A stretch of 64,000 nt of DNA from Lucinisca nassula (Eukaryota; Mollusca; Bivalvia; Lucinida; Lucinidae): the NCBI GenBank assembly GCA_963580285.1, contig OY757010.1:69283659-69347658 (forward strand). The letters run 5' to 3'. The position numbers were made by a program, and so were the translations under genes. Positions within the stretch are counted from its first letter, which is position 1, and every line of letters starts with the position of its first letter. A model generated the notes under the pieces. It worked only from the letters and a program-made list of their open reading frames with translations, was not told the origin of the DNA and did no database searches. Below, piece by piece: positions 24,348-35,988 of the stretch.

Positions 24348-24971
24348 CGGAACCCGGGAAGGGACAAGATTTTTTTTTATTTCATAAGTTGTGCGCACAA
24401 GATAATATCTTGTGCGGACAAGATATTATCTTGTGCGGACAACATATTATCTTGTGCGGACAAGATATTATCTTGTCCGCACAAGATAAGATCTTGTCCG
24501 CACAACATAATATCTTGTCCGAACAAGATATTATCTTGTGCAGATAAGATATTATCTTGTCCGCACAAGATATTAAGTTGTGCGAACAAGATATTATCTT
24601 GTCCGCACAAGATAATATCTTGTCTGCACAACATAGATCTTGTGCGCACAAGATATTATCTTGTCCGCACAAGATATTATCTTGTCCGCACAAGATACTA
24701 TCTTGTCCGCACAAGATAATATCTTGTCCGCACAACTTCCCAAGATCTATGTTGTGCAAACAAGATAATATGTTGTGCGAACAAGATAATATCTTGTGCG
24801 GACAAGATAATATGTTGTGCGAACAAGATCATATCTTGTCCGCACAAGATAATATCTTGTCCGCACAAGATAATATGTTGTCCGAACAAGATAATATCTT
24901 GTCCGCTCAAGATATTATCTTGTTCGCACAACATAATAAAAATAAAAAATCATGTCCCTTCCCGGGTTCCG
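24348..24971. mobile_element. Inverted-repeat element made of 21-bp palindromic units
   Basis: The ends CGGAACCCGGGAAGGGACA and TGTCCCTTCCCGGGTTCCG form perfect 19-bp terminal inverted repeats, with similarity continuing to about 50 bp. Between them are about 25 units of 21 bp, CAAGATAATATCTTGTCCGC plus A, each containing the palindrome CAAGATA(A/T)TATCTTG. Spacers TCCGCA, TGCGGA, TGCGCA and TGCGAA show orientation switching. Six-frame ORFs (ILCGQDI, CADKII) are by-products. Confidence 0.9.
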
Positions 24972-25032
24972 TACTACACACACGAAAATTTAAGATAAAA
25001 AATATACTGGAACGATAATCAGGTACACTTGT

Positions 25033-25074
25033 GAATAGTCTCGCAATCATGTTTCATGATTGCGAGACTCTACA
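25033..25074. repeat. Short perfect hairpin
   Basis: AGTCTCGCAATCATG pairs with CATGATTGCGAGACT around a TTT loop. Confidence 0.9.
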
Positions 25075-25090
25075 CTGAAGCTCTTTGGTC

Positions 25091-25371
25091 GTCAGCCTCG
25101 ATAGCGCAGTGGTTAGCGCGTTCGACTCATGATCGAGAGGTTGTTCGTTCGAATCCGGCCACCGGTATCGAGGTGTGTCCTTGGGCAAGACACGTAATGA
25201 CACTGCCCCACTCCATCCAGGTGTAAATGGGTAGCAGTGGTGTTCAAGTCACTGCCTCTCTTTCTCGCGCGCGTGAAAACACCCGGAATGAGTGTTCGAG
25301 AGCGATTCAATAAGCTTGAATTAAGCTTTCATCGCAATCGAACTAAAATAAATTAGTATAAGTTATAAACT
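25091..25371 (+). mobile_element. SINE family B, full length with 13-bp target duplication
   Basis: AAGCTCTTTGGTC flanks it at 25,078-25,090 and 25,372-25,384. The head has TAGCGCAGTGGTTAGCGCG and GTTCGAATCC; the body has GTGTCCTTGGGCAAGACACG and CAGGTGTAAATGGGTA. Confidence 0.92.
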
Positions 25372-25384
25372 AAGCTCTTTGGTC

Positions 25385-25968
25385 TATAAGGACCAAAATT
25401 TCATTCCGGCATTTGAACTACTGGTATGAGGGTTCGGGATGGGGCTCGAACGCCTGTGAGCGATTCAGTGCCTCATGATACCATTGTTTTCAAATACGTG
25501 TTTTGTTTGAAACAAAGCTGGTGTTCAGTAGGGTGTCCATTTCGATTAAAAGTGACGTGTGAGACGTCAATAAATAGATAAAAACGAGTACAAGCTTTGC
25601 TACCAATTGACTTTTATTGCTTTAAAATTTTCAGGCGGAAAATTAAAATGTCTTTCTAGATTCAGGATATTGGTTTTATGGACAGATTGGTTATTGTCAA
25701 GAGCTAGTTAAGATAAGTTTTTGACAAATTTACTGGTATACAGGGGCGTCTGAGCAGCTTTATCATTTTAATAGGCAATGTAATGGTCTTGCACGCGAGC
25801 AAAAACTGCCTGCAAATGATGCCGGCCAACGTAGGGCCGATAGCAAAAAACGACGTGGCAGGCCCAACGTTGGCCCGCTTCTTTGTGCTGGCTGGGGTAT
25901 GTACGCTGAAACTACCATGGATCGAACATGGGTAACTGGTTTACCGTGGCTAATTCGAAGTCGATCTT
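25385..25968. other. No feature recognised
   Basis: Moderately AT-rich sequence; no exon-like frame, tandem repeat or terminal inverted repeat seen. Confidence 0.5.
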
Positions 25969-26241
25969 TGTTTGATTTGAGATTAAACATCCCCGTCAAC
26001 ACTGTTGAGGTCATTTTGGAGATTTTGTGGGACTTTTACCTGACATTGAGATGAAATGACATCTCAAGCCTTGTCGCCCATTGAAACCAAAAGGGTTTAT
26101 AAGCATGGGCGGTACGTCTCGCACCGCTTTGCCTTGGCAGGGTTAGATCCTCTAAGTGGTTTACCAGTACTCATGTGCAGGTCGGATTCATCTCTTCGTG
26201 GAAGCATCATCTATTTCTTCAAGCTCTGATGGGCGGGGGCC
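25969..26241 (+). mobile_element. SINE-like family R1 copy
   Basis: R1 landmarks from GTTTGATTTGAGATTAAACA to AAGCTCTGATGGGCGGGGGC. A short relative of R1 (family R10: TTTAACAGCCCAGTCATCAC ... GCGGTTAACCAGTACAGTGC) follows at about 26,320-26,460. Confidence 0.75.
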
Positions 26242-26475
26242 GTCGAAGTCGATTGAAAGTCCCTTGAGAATTCCGCCCATAGCTCCAGATACCTATACAT
26301 GTAGGATACTTTAGGGAGGTTTTTCTTTCCTTGTTCGAGTTTAACAGCCCAGTCATCACTATTTAGGTCATTTTTGAGCCTGTCAGTTTACCTATCCCCA
26401 CGTTTCCTAGGCAGCTTTATACGTAAGCGGTTAACCAGTACAGTGCACATTCTTTCGCAAGAAACTGACAACGCG

Positions 26476-26771
26476 CCCACCGCCCAAGGGACTTGAAGAA
26501 CTAAATGGGCTGCATGATGCTTCCACGCAGAACTGAATCCGACCGCACACGAGTACTGGTAAACCGCTTAGAGGATCTAAGTCTGTCCAAACAAAGCGGT
26601 GCGAGTCGGACCATCCATGCACATAAACCCTATTGGTTTCAATGGGCGACAGGGCTTGATATGTCGTTATATCTCAATGTCGCGTAAAAGTCCTACAAAA
26701 TTGGAAGCAACGTTTCCAAAATTACCTATATAATGTTGACGGGAACGTTAAACATCAAATCAAACAAACAA
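26476..26771 (-). mobile_element. SINE-like family R1 copy
   Basis: Complete body ending CATCAAATCAAACAAACAAA. Confidence 0.8.
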
Positions 26772-26827
26772 AACAAAAACAGAAGCCGCCCTTCTTGAAG
26801 GGAGGTTTTCCCGATTTATTTTGAAAA

Positions 26828-26946
26828 GTGGCATCCGTGGTGTAGTTGTTATAAACCAGTTGTCGTGGGTCCAATTCCGGGCTCGTCTAGACTTTCCGAT
26901 GAATATCTAAACCAAGATTCCGTCTCCATATGAACTTAACTGCTAG
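26828..26946 (+). mobile_element. SINE family C fragment
   Basis: GGCATCCGTGGTGTAGTTGT, GGTCCAATTCCGGGCTCGTC and GACTTTCCGATGAATATCT match family C (29,296) head and body. Confidence 0.6.
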
Positions 26947-26951
26947 TTGGA

Positions 26952-27331
<380 letters not shown>

Positions 27332-27739
27332 TCACAGTATTCCTTTGTTTTATTGAAGATGCCCTTAAGCCATGTCCATAATGCCTCTTGGATGGTGCTA
27401 TGACAAGTGACAAGACCCGAGTAGTTCGAACTGTGACTTTACTGAACAAGTTCCCATGGTCCACATGTCATTCGATCTATTGAAGTTCGACTTTACAGAG
27501 ATGTATCCAAGTTTGGCGGGATAACTCCGGATATACAGTAAATTTCCTATATTAAGACCACTTTTGAACAGTCCTAAAAAGTGGTCCCTGACTGCCCTTA
27601 AGGCATGGCCTCTTGACTGGTGTATGACAAGCCCCGATTAGTTCGAACTGTGACTTTACTGAACAACTTTTCATGGTCGATATGTCATCTGTTGAAGTTC
27701 GTCTGTATCCAAGTTTGGCGGGATAACTCCGGATAACAA

Positions 27740-27971
27740 TTTTTTTTTTTTTTTTGGTTTTTGGTTTTACGACCAAAAGATTATTTCACTCATATCGAGC
27801 CAATCGTTAATCAGATGCGGGCGAAAACCGGAGAACCCCGAGAAAAACCACCTGACCTTCCGTTGCAGAACTTGGCGTCTCACATGTGATCCGAGCCAGG
27901 CTTGAACCACAGCGATGAGAGACCTAATGATTAAGAGTCCGCGCGCTTAACCACTAGGCCACGGAGGCCCG
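27740..27971 (-). mobile_element. SINE family A copy
   Basis: Oriented like 9,319: head GGCCTCCGTGGCCTAGTGG on the minus strand and a terminal T-run on the plus strand at 27,740. Confidence 0.85.
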
Positions 27972-28499
27972 TCCACTGTATATGTGAGACCCGAATACCT
28001 GGCCCATCTTTTAGCTCACCGTTGCACGGAGTGCCCTAGATGAGTTATGTCTGTCGTGCGTCGTCAAAAGTTTGCTTTAATGATAACTCCTTCTTAAAAC
28101 CATGTGGTTATTTTCACCCAAACTGCAAAGCTAAACTAATACAAAAGATTTAAACGGCAACTTCTCCAATACCCATGAGCCAATATTTCATTCAAAATCC
28201 ATGAGAATATTGCATCGGCGACCCTCTGCCCACCCAGCAGGATCATGGCGTAAGTGTGACGTCACATCAACGTCGGTACAACGTCATGACCTTTAAACAA
28301 CGTCACATCATGTCATGGCGTTGCACCGACGTTGATTTCACGTTGCTCTAGCGACTAAGACTAAGAACCTCAATCGGTTCCGCCCGATGAACAAAATGGC
28401 CACCAGGGCTAAAGACGACAACTCCTGCCTTTGGTCCAGCGTCCAGTAAACTTCACTGAAATGTAGCTTATCCAACCTTATACCCTTATTCCGCTCCGA

Positions 28500-28557
28500 T
28501 GAAAAAAAAAAAAAAAAAAAAAATAGCCGCTAAAGCTTTTTTTTTTTTTTTTTTAAA
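28500..28557. repeat. Homopolymer pair, A-run then T-run
   Basis: About 20 A and about 18 T separated by about 20 bp. Confidence 0.9.
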
Positions 28558-28608
28558 TGACAAGTCCTTCTACAACTTTGGTTCGATTTCATTCACACTT
28601 CACAGGTT

Positions 28609-28965
28609 TTGTTTTGTTTGATCTCCCGTCAACACTGTATAGATTATTTAGGAGGCGTTGCTTCCAATTTTGTGGTACTTTTACCAGACATTGAGATAAA
28701 ATTGCATCTCAAGCCCTGTCGCCCAATGGAACCAATAGGGTTTACAAGCATGACGGTCCGACTCGCACCGCTTTGCCTGGGTAGGCTTAGATCTACTAAG
28801 CGGTTTACCAGTACTCGTGCACGGTCGGATTGGGGTATTAACGGAACAGTCAACACTAATTAGTAATTAGATCATTTTGAGCCGGTCACTTCACCTATCT
28901 GCATTTATCCCAGGCAGGCTTTTACTTGTACGTTAGCAGCTAAAGTACGGTGCACATTACTGACA
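28609..28965 (+). mobile_element. R1 copy, 5'-eroded, followed by an R10 relative
   Basis: R1 landmarks at 28,609-28,830 are followed directly by R10 (TTTGAGCCGGTCACTTCACC). Confidence 0.7.
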
Positions 28966-29295
28966 ATTGCCCTTCTTGAATTAGCGAAAGGGAGAGACTG
29001 ACCGTAGAAAAGATTTCATGATCAATCTCCAGGAAAAAATGTTGCCGAACGCGCATCAGACTGAGCTACTGCATCGTAAAACTCTGAATATTTCATTAAA
29101 ATGTCACAGGAAAGGTAGCCTTCTATCAATATTGCTAACATGAATAGTTTTAGCTTTAGTCCAATTCATTTACCTTCGCATGGGCGGGGGCAAATAAAAT
29201 ATATATGCAACTTTGGGTCGATTGATAAACGCTCGACCCCAAAATTAAATTGATTTCACTAGATTATTTACAAATACTAGGACATTGATATTTCA

Positions 29296-29444
29296 GTGAG
29301 TGAGTGAGTGTTTGAGTTTTACATCCCACCAACAGCTGGGACCTCGGTTTAAAGACTCATCCGAAAGTCTGGAGAAGCCCGGGATCGATCCTGCGATACC
29401 TGGTTTACAAGGCGAGTAGCGTAACCACTGCACCACGGAGGCTT
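29296..29444 (-). mobile_element. SINE family C
   Basis: Minus strand: GCCTCCGTGGTGCAGTGGTT and GCAGGATCGATCCCGGGCTT give tRNA-like boxes A and B; the tail is GTGAGTGAGTGAGTG-like. Confidence 0.8.
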
Positions 29445-29614
29445 CTACAAATGCATGAACGCACAGTGACAGTCTATATGCAGTGTGACTGACTTACTTG
29501 AATTATGATGTACGCATTGTGATCGATTCGGAAGGACTTTTATGATGAAAAATTATGCTGGGCCGATTTCGTATGAGCATCTATAACAGTTTGAAACAAA
29601 TTTGTCGCGTTTGA

Positions 29615-29780
29615 ATCATGATGATGATGATCATCATCATCATCAGCAGCAGCAGCAGCATATCATCATCATCATGACACTACCACCACTATCATCTTCA
29701 TTATCATACACAACATCGTCGTCATCAACTTGAGAGCCACCGCCGTCATCACCACCACCACACTTCCTCGCATGCGTCAT
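29615..29780. repeat. Trinucleotide-rich tract (ATC/AGC/ACC)
   Basis: Runs of ATC, AGC and ACC triplets; low complexity. Confidence 0.9.
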
Positions 29781-29862
29781 CATCTTAAAGTAACTCACGT
29801 TACAGGAAAGGGAGCCGTTTCAAAAGCAGTTTTCTCCAGTATCAGTATGGTGGGTCTACTCT

Positions 29863-30073
29863 TTAACCCTTATCCTGCTGTTCACGACAACCCCTACCTT
29901 TGCAAACAGTGTAGATCCAGATCAGAGCTTCTGAAGAAGCCATCTGATCAGGATCTACACTGTTTGTCATTCATTTAGTGAATTTGAACGAAACTATTAT
30001 ATCATGTAGTCTGATTGGCTGATAGTCAGAAGTGGGTGTGGCTAATTTAAATATTCAGCAGGATAAGGGTTAA
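29863..30073. mobile_element. MITE family M3, complete, perfect 18-bp termini with TTAA
   Basis: TTAACCCTTATCCTGCTG at 29,863 is exactly complemented by CAGCAGGATAAGGGTTAA ending at 30,073. The inner stem is GATCCAGATCAGAGCTTCTG with CAGAAGCCATCTGATC-type pairing. The TTAA duplication and CCCT/AGGG ends are the hallmark of piggyBac-type elements. Confidence 0.9.
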
Positions 30074-30179
30074 GGATAAGGTTTAAGCCAAGTGTTCCGT
30101 TGGAGTATATTCTATACCTCTGGCAGCAAACAAATAGTTTTAATCCCAAAAGTTTCAGATGCATTTTCTTATGCCCAAC

Positions 30180-30325
30180 TGTTTTTTTTTTTTTTTTTTT
30201 TTTTGATTTACGGCCCTCACTTATATCTAGCCGTTCGTTAGTCGGAAGTGGGCAAAAATTAAGTACCTGAAGAAAAACCACCTCTCCTACCGTTGCGCTC
30301 TTATCGACCAGGCCACGGAGGCCCC
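30180..30325 (-). mobile_element. SINE family A, internally deleted
   Basis: A T-run at 30,181-30,204 and TTACGGCCCTCAC ... CCAGGCCACGGAGGCC, lacking the central part. Confidence 0.8.
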
Positions 30326-30624
30326 AAAACGTATTTGCTTTGTTGACCAATGTAATTCTAAGCTACATGTAGCAATCATTCTAGTCCCAGTCTGTGGCCT
30401 ATAAGCTGGGTCTACACTGTTTGCATGAGCCCTTTTATGGACATAAGGCAAAACTGTTTTTCACAAAGGAAAATATGGATAAAAAGCAAAGAAAGGAAAT
30501 CATTCATTTTTTTACAAATGTATTTAAAGCACACATTGTAAAACATATAATATATACACAGACCTACCTCTCGTACATCAAATTTAGTGCAATGATTATT
30601 TTCTTAAAAACAAAACAAAACAAA

Positions 30625-32195
30625 CAAGAGGGCCCAATGGCCCTATATCGCTCACCTGGAGCTAAGGGGCCTCGGGGTGTGGCCCATTTGGATCCCAGGG
30701 GCAGGGTTAGCAGGATTTATGTAGGTGACTATTTTATGTTGCTAGATACTAAATATCTAAGCTCTGTGCTTCACAGTTTCAGAGAAGATGATTTTTGAAG
30801 CTTTTCTCCATTATGAGTCTATGGGAGCTAAGGGGGTCCCAGGGCGTGGCCCATTTGGACCCCAGGGGCATGATTGGCAGGATTTATGTTGGTGACCACT
30901 TGCCATTGCTACATGCTAAATATCTAAGCTCTGGGCCCTGTGGTTTCTGAAGAAGATTTTTTGAAGTTTTTTTTTCCCATTATGAGTCTATGGGAGTTAA
31001 GGGGCCCTGGGGCATGGCCCATATGGACCCCAGGGGCATGATTGGCAGGATTAATGTACCGGTAGGTGACCACTTGCCGTTGCTACATGTTAAATATCTA
31101 ATCTCTGGGTCCTGTGGTTTCAAAGATGAAGATTTTTGAAGCTTTTTTTCATAATGAGTCTATGGGAGCTAAGGGGCCCCGGAATGTGGCCCATTTGGAC
31201 CCCTAGGGGGATGATTGGCAGGATTCATGAAGATGACCACATGTCGTTGCTACATGCTAAATATCTAAGCTCTGGGCCCTGTGGTTTCAGAGAAGAAGAT
31301 TTTTGAAGCTTTTTTCCATTATGTGTCTTTGGGAGCTAAGGGGCCCTGGGGCGTGGCCCATTTGGAACCCAGGGGCATGATTGGCAGGATTTATTAACGT
31401 GACCACTTGCCGTTGCTACATGCTAAATATCCAAGCTTTGGGCCCTGTGGTTTCAGAGAGGAAGATTTTTGAAGCTTTTTTCCATTATGAGTCTATGGGA
31501 GCTAAGGGGCCCCGGGGCGTGACCCGTTTGGACCCCAGGGCATTATTGGCAGGATTTATGTATGTCGGTGACCACTTACCATTGCTACATGCTAAATATC
31601 TAAGCTCTGGGCCCTGTGGTTTCAGAGAAGAAGATTTTTGACGTTTTTTTCCATTATGAGTCTATGATGGCTAAGGGGCCCTGGGACGTGGCCCATTTAG
31701 ACCCTAGGAGCATGATTGGCAGGATTTATGTAGGTGACCACTTGCCTTGCTACATGCTAAGTATCTAAGCTCCGGGCCCTGTGGTTTCAGAGAAGAAGAT
31801 TTTTAAGCTTTTTCCATTATGAGTCTTTGGGAGCTAAGGGGCCCGGGGCGTGGCCAGTTTGAACCCCAGGGGCATGATTTGCAGAATTATGTAGGTGACC
31901 ACTTGCCATTGCTACATGCTAAATACCTAAGCTCTGGGCCGTATGGTTTCAGAGAAGAAGATTGTTGACGCTTTTTTCCATTATGAGTCTATGGGAGCTA
32001 AGGGGCCCCGGGACGTGGCCCATTTGGGCCACAGGGGCATGATAGGCAGGATTTATGTAGGTGACCACTTGCCGTTGCTACATGCTAAATATCTAAGCTC
32101 TGGGCCCTGTGGTTTCAGAGAAGATGTTTGAAGCTTTTTTTACCTTATGAGTCTTTGGGAGCTAAGGGGCCCCGGGGCGTGGCAGGTGAGCTAAA
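30625..32195 (+). repeat. Satellite, about 166 bp x about 9
   Basis: GCTAAGGGGCCCCGGGGCGT recurs at about 30,662, 30,827, 30,995, 31,167, 31,337, 31,503, 31,670, 31,838, 31,998 and 32,161. The array starts with a palindromic GAGGGCCCAATGGCCCTATATCGCTCACCTG and ends with GGCAGGTGAGCTAAAAACAA. ORFs such as MGAKGPRGV are repeat translations. Confidence 0.95.
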
Positions 32196-32199
32196 AACA

Positions 32200-32780
32200 A
32201 GCCTCTGGGTAAACCCGCAAAAGCAAAAATTGGTTCTTGGTGCATTATTTAACGCCGACGCCGAGCATGCTATAAATGGGCTAATCGAGCCTCCCCGAGT
32301 GACTTCACAAGGATGAAACACCTGGTGGGTCAGGTGTTTGTCCTTCTGTATACTTTCAATTAACTCTTTCATCCTTGAATGCCATTTTAGGTATCTATGC
32401 AAACAGTATAGATCCAGATGAGATGGTAATAAGGGGGATGGATACACCTGGCAGATTGTTCCGCCATTTTTCAAAGGGAGACAACTTTTATGACTTCCTG
32501 TTTGTGTTTCTATAAACTCTGTTCCTTTGAAAAATGGGGTCTACTCTTAAAGGAAAGAATTTGCTCCCCAGGAGCAAATTCTTTCCTTGAAGAGTTGATC
32601 CCTATTGACATGGGAGACAAAAATACTTTTGCAGGAGTTGCCTCCCCTGAAGGTGTTCCTTTTCCCCTTAAGAGCCTTTTCATCTGGATATACACTTGTT
32701 TACATCCTATAAATGAACTTGACTGAAGCCCATATTGACAAGAATGGACGTGTCCAAATTTAAAGATGGAAGAGCCCACT
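32200..32780. other. No gene; fragment of a dispersed repeat
   Basis: GGAAAGAATTTGCTCC and its complement form a hairpin at 32,550-32,595. The flanking GACAAAAATACTTTTGCAGG reappears inverted at 48,600-48,720. Confidence 0.6.
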
Positions 32781-32789
32781 TCAGAAACT

Positions 32790-32822
32790 AAGGGGGGGGT
32801 GGGGGGGGGGGTGGGGGAGGTT
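32790..32822 (+). other. G-rich tract, possible G-quadruplex
   Basis: Runs of 8, 11 and 5 G separated by single T in about 30 bp. Confidence 0.7.
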
Positions 32823-33296
32823 AAGGAACTGGGCCCAGTCATTCCTTATATTTAAGACCATCTTGAACAAAGATGCGAACTTACCAAGTTGTATTTTACT
32901 TTTGACGACACTTTAAACTGAAGCAGATGCGTTGGTTTGGATGTATTGGTATTAAACCCACCCATTCCCCAACCCCAACTAAAAAAGTCGGAAAAAAAGT
33001 TTTGCGACAAAATTATGGGCCTTTTGCGCCTAGTGTGAAAGATTGTCGGGGTTCGAGTCTCGCTAGGATGACAAGAGATCCAGGCTCTGCAATTCCCCGT
33101 CTGTTGCACGTGGTTTTCCTCTGGGTATTCTGGTTTTCACGTCGGACTAACGTCTGGCTCACATATTAAGCATATTCTTGAAAGAGTTGTAGAACCTAAA
33201 TTAAAGTAACAAAATGCAGAATGCGATACATGTACATTTAAATTTTCATTGGCACTTAAGGAGTATATCGCAGACAATCTGTAACGTTGTAAAGAG

Positions 33297-33462
33297 TGAG
33301 AGAGTGAGTGTTTGAGTTTAACGTCCCACCAACAGCTACGGTCATACGGAGACGGGACCTCGGTTTAAAGACTCATCCGAAAGTCTGGAGAAGCCCGGGA
33401 TCGATCCTGCGACCCATTGTTTACAAGGCGAGTAGCGTATCCACTACACCACTGAGGCTTCT
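33297..33462 (-). mobile_element. SINE family C with 14-bp target duplication
   Basis: AACGTTGTAAAGAG at 33,283-33,296 and AACTTTGTAAAGAG at 33,463-33,476 (13 of 14 match) flank the element. Head and body match the copy at 29,296. Confidence 0.9.
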
Positions 33463-33549
33463 AACTTTGTAAAGAGTAAAACTGATTTCTATAAGGCGTT
33501 CGCCTGACAAACTTCTATCCTCGACTTCTACGAAGTCTGAAGTCTATAA

Positions 33550-34020
33550 ATACAGTGAAATTCCGCTATTTAGACCACCTAAAATTAAGGCTAATTCTCC
33601 TTTAAAAAGCTTATTTAGAAGGTCGCAGTTGTTCTTTCTTTGTGTTTTCTGCATACAGTGTCCACTGGTCAGAGACCATCTTTGGGACTGTTTAAATGTG
33701 TTCTTAAAGACCACTTTTGAACAGACCCAAAGGTGGTCTTAATATAGGAATTTTACTGTACATGCAACTACAATACACGCCATAGTGTATTAGAAACATA
33801 CTATATAGTGAAATTTAAAGAAGATAATTCCACCAAATATAGACTATGTGTTCTTTAAAATAGCATTTAAACATTTTCGTTTTTCTTATTTCTTTTACCT
33901 TCACCGAGTGTCTTCCATCAAGAGGCCACATTTGGGACTGTTCAAAAGTGGTCTTAAAAGACCACTTTTGAACAGTCCTTTAAGACCACTTTTGAACAGT
34001 CCCATAAGTGGCTTAATGTA
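33550..34020. mobile_element. MITE family M5 (AAGACCAC ends), two copies
   Basis: ACAGTGAAATTCCGCTATTT ... AGACCACTTTTGAACAGACC recurs with inverted orientation inside each copy. The same family is seen at 27,545, 46,030, 53,855, 61,865 and 62,190-62,390. Confidence 0.65.
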
Positions 34021-34254
34021 TTTAACTCAAGGAGCATCTATACATTTCAAAATGTGATCTACTTTAAGGAAATAATTTGCACCACTTTATTTCGTACCAG
34101 TATAGGAAAGGGTAGGTTAGGTTATCTCCACTTGCTGCAATATGTTGTAAACACAGTTTCCTCAGAGCGCAGGCACAAGAAGTTTTAGGGATTTGACTCT
34201 ATTAGGATAACCTTACCAGCGCCCCTATATTGGTAATGGAATTTCTGCAGCAAA

Positions 34255-34345
34255 TCACTGGACGGAAGGCGTGACGAGGGACGTCATAAAACACCGCGTC
34301 ATAAAACACCGTTTTATAATCATAAAACACCGTTTTATAACGCCA
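34255..34345. repeat. Short repeat CATAAAACACCG x 4
   Basis: CATAAAACACCG occurs four times, twice within TTTTATAA-CATAAAACACCGTTTTATAA palindromic context. Confidence 0.8.
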
Positions 34346-34764
34346 CTTGTATTTCTTTGACGTTAGACTGTGAAACGTTATCATTTTCTCGCACCAAACA
34401 TTACAAAAGGACATAATTGTGTGTGATACTGTTTATAATGTTGGCGGGATTTCTTCTTACAACGGCGAAACGTTTGGAGATTTTGAAGTAAACAACAAAA
34501 CTATTGTCGATTTTCAGTCTGTTTTAGAATCAAAGTAGATCAGCTCTAGTGTGGGGTATGTTGAGTAATAAATCAGTTTGTCGATAATTTTAAGAAGACA
34601 AATCACTCGAGCTAGTATACACGATCGTGATTTGATCTATTATACAAAACTTACCTCCAAACTGTGATTTATTATTCAACAAATCACTGGTAGAGCTGAT
34701 CTATTTCTAAGCAATGATTGTAATTTATGGTCATGTCACTGATATGATATGTCATCATGTGAAC

Positions 34765-35050
34765 AAGTCCGTGGTATGAAGACCCCGCTAAACCCCACTC
34801 TATACAGAGAAAACGGGGGTTTACGGAGGTATACACTATTTTTCTTATTTCTGCTCCAAGACATAGGTTATGGGTACTCGTTAGAGCCGCCTCATTGAGG
34901 CGGTTCTAACGAGCATCCTCAACCTATGTTTTGAACAAAAATAGCAAGGATTTTCATAAAAAGGTAGCCATTTTGGAGATGTGAAAAATGCACTATGTTG
35001 CACGGGTGTGTTTTCGTAATGTATACTAGAATATACACATGATGCACGAA
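34765..35050. mobile_element. Hairpin MITE family M9
   Basis: The central stem TCGTTAGAGCCGCCTCATTG pairs with GAGGCGGTTCTAACGAG. Confidence 0.8.
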
Positions 35051-35374
35051 GATTTCGCAATGAAAATGAATACATGATCTGATAAATAAAGCATATATGA
35101 AAAATCCACTCAGATACATATTTCTAACGTAAACTATGGCAAGCGTTTTTCTATGAAGGCACATCGTGCAGAAACGTTCGACTTCTAACTTTGCTCATGT
35201 CGTATTTTATTTATTATCGAAAAAAAAAAAAGGAAAAGTCATATCAAAATCACTGCAACGTCATAAAACAATAATCCAACGTCACATGTCACGTTCATGA
35301 GCAAATAGTTACATTCTCAGCAAATCCCTATTCTTACATGCTTTTCAATGAATGATAGAGATTTATCAGTGAAA

Positions 35375-35440
35375 TATAAATCGATATTTTCACTGTTTCA
35401 AACAGTGAAAATACGATTTTTTTATTTTTCACTGTTTGGG
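35375..35440. repeat. Nested short hairpins on TTTTCACTGTTT
   Basis: ATTTTCACTGTTTCAAACAGTGAAAAT is a perfect 27-bp hairpin; a third inverted copy follows at 35,427. Confidence 0.85.
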
Positions 35441-35837
35441 ACTACTTTTTTCTTCAAATCTAACTCTAATTTCAATTTTATCTTTGTCAGATAACTGAAC
35501 AATACTGAAATGTGTTCTAATTGACGCATAGCCCGTTCATGTGTGACGGGGACGTTACTGACGTCATTTATGACGCTGACGTCACGTCTTTTGTCGCGCG
35601 ACGTTAGACTTGCCAGCAACTTCTTTGGAAAACTACTCTCTCGATTATTTCATTAATCATTCATAATAATACCATCCCAGGCCATTTCTCAGGTGCACCC
35701 AATAGTATACCCACTAAACACGATGGACACCACTAAATTGACGCGAAACAAACAGGAACAAAGATAATTTTCTCCGAATGTGAGCGACACCATTAAAGAC
35801 GCTAAATATTGCCTTTTGAAGCATGTAAGAAACAGAA

Positions 35838-35988
35838 AATTTGATTTTTTCAGTGCAAGATCAAATTTTATTTCACTCATGAACACCAAAACTGCTATTT
35901 TCACTCGTGGCTACGCCACTCGTGAAAATAACAGTTTTGGTGTTCATTCGATGAAATAAAATTCGATCTTACACTGAAAAAATCAAAT
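35838..35988. repeat. Long palindrome, about 75-bp stem
   Basis: GATTTTTTCAGTGCAAGATC ... CACTCGTGGC pairs with GCCACTCGTGAAAATAACAG ... CACTGAAAAAATC around TAC. Few mismatches. It is centred near 35,913. Confidence 0.92.

Noticed and set aside
24390..24940. CRISPR-like array
   Set aside because: Eukaryotic context, 21-bp units with no unique spacers and palindromic orientation flips.
24377..25018. Overlapping ORFs of 90-153 codons with ILCGQDI and CADKII repeats
   Set aside because: They are open in several frames on both strands because the 21-bp repeat is a multiple of three without stops.
25091..25165. tRNA gene
   Set aside because: The box A and B matches belong to a SINE with target-site duplications; no cloverleaf for a functional tRNA is evident.
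30394..32474. ORFs such as MGAKGPRGVAHLDPRG
   Set aside because: By-products of the 166-bp satellite; stops and frames differ between units.
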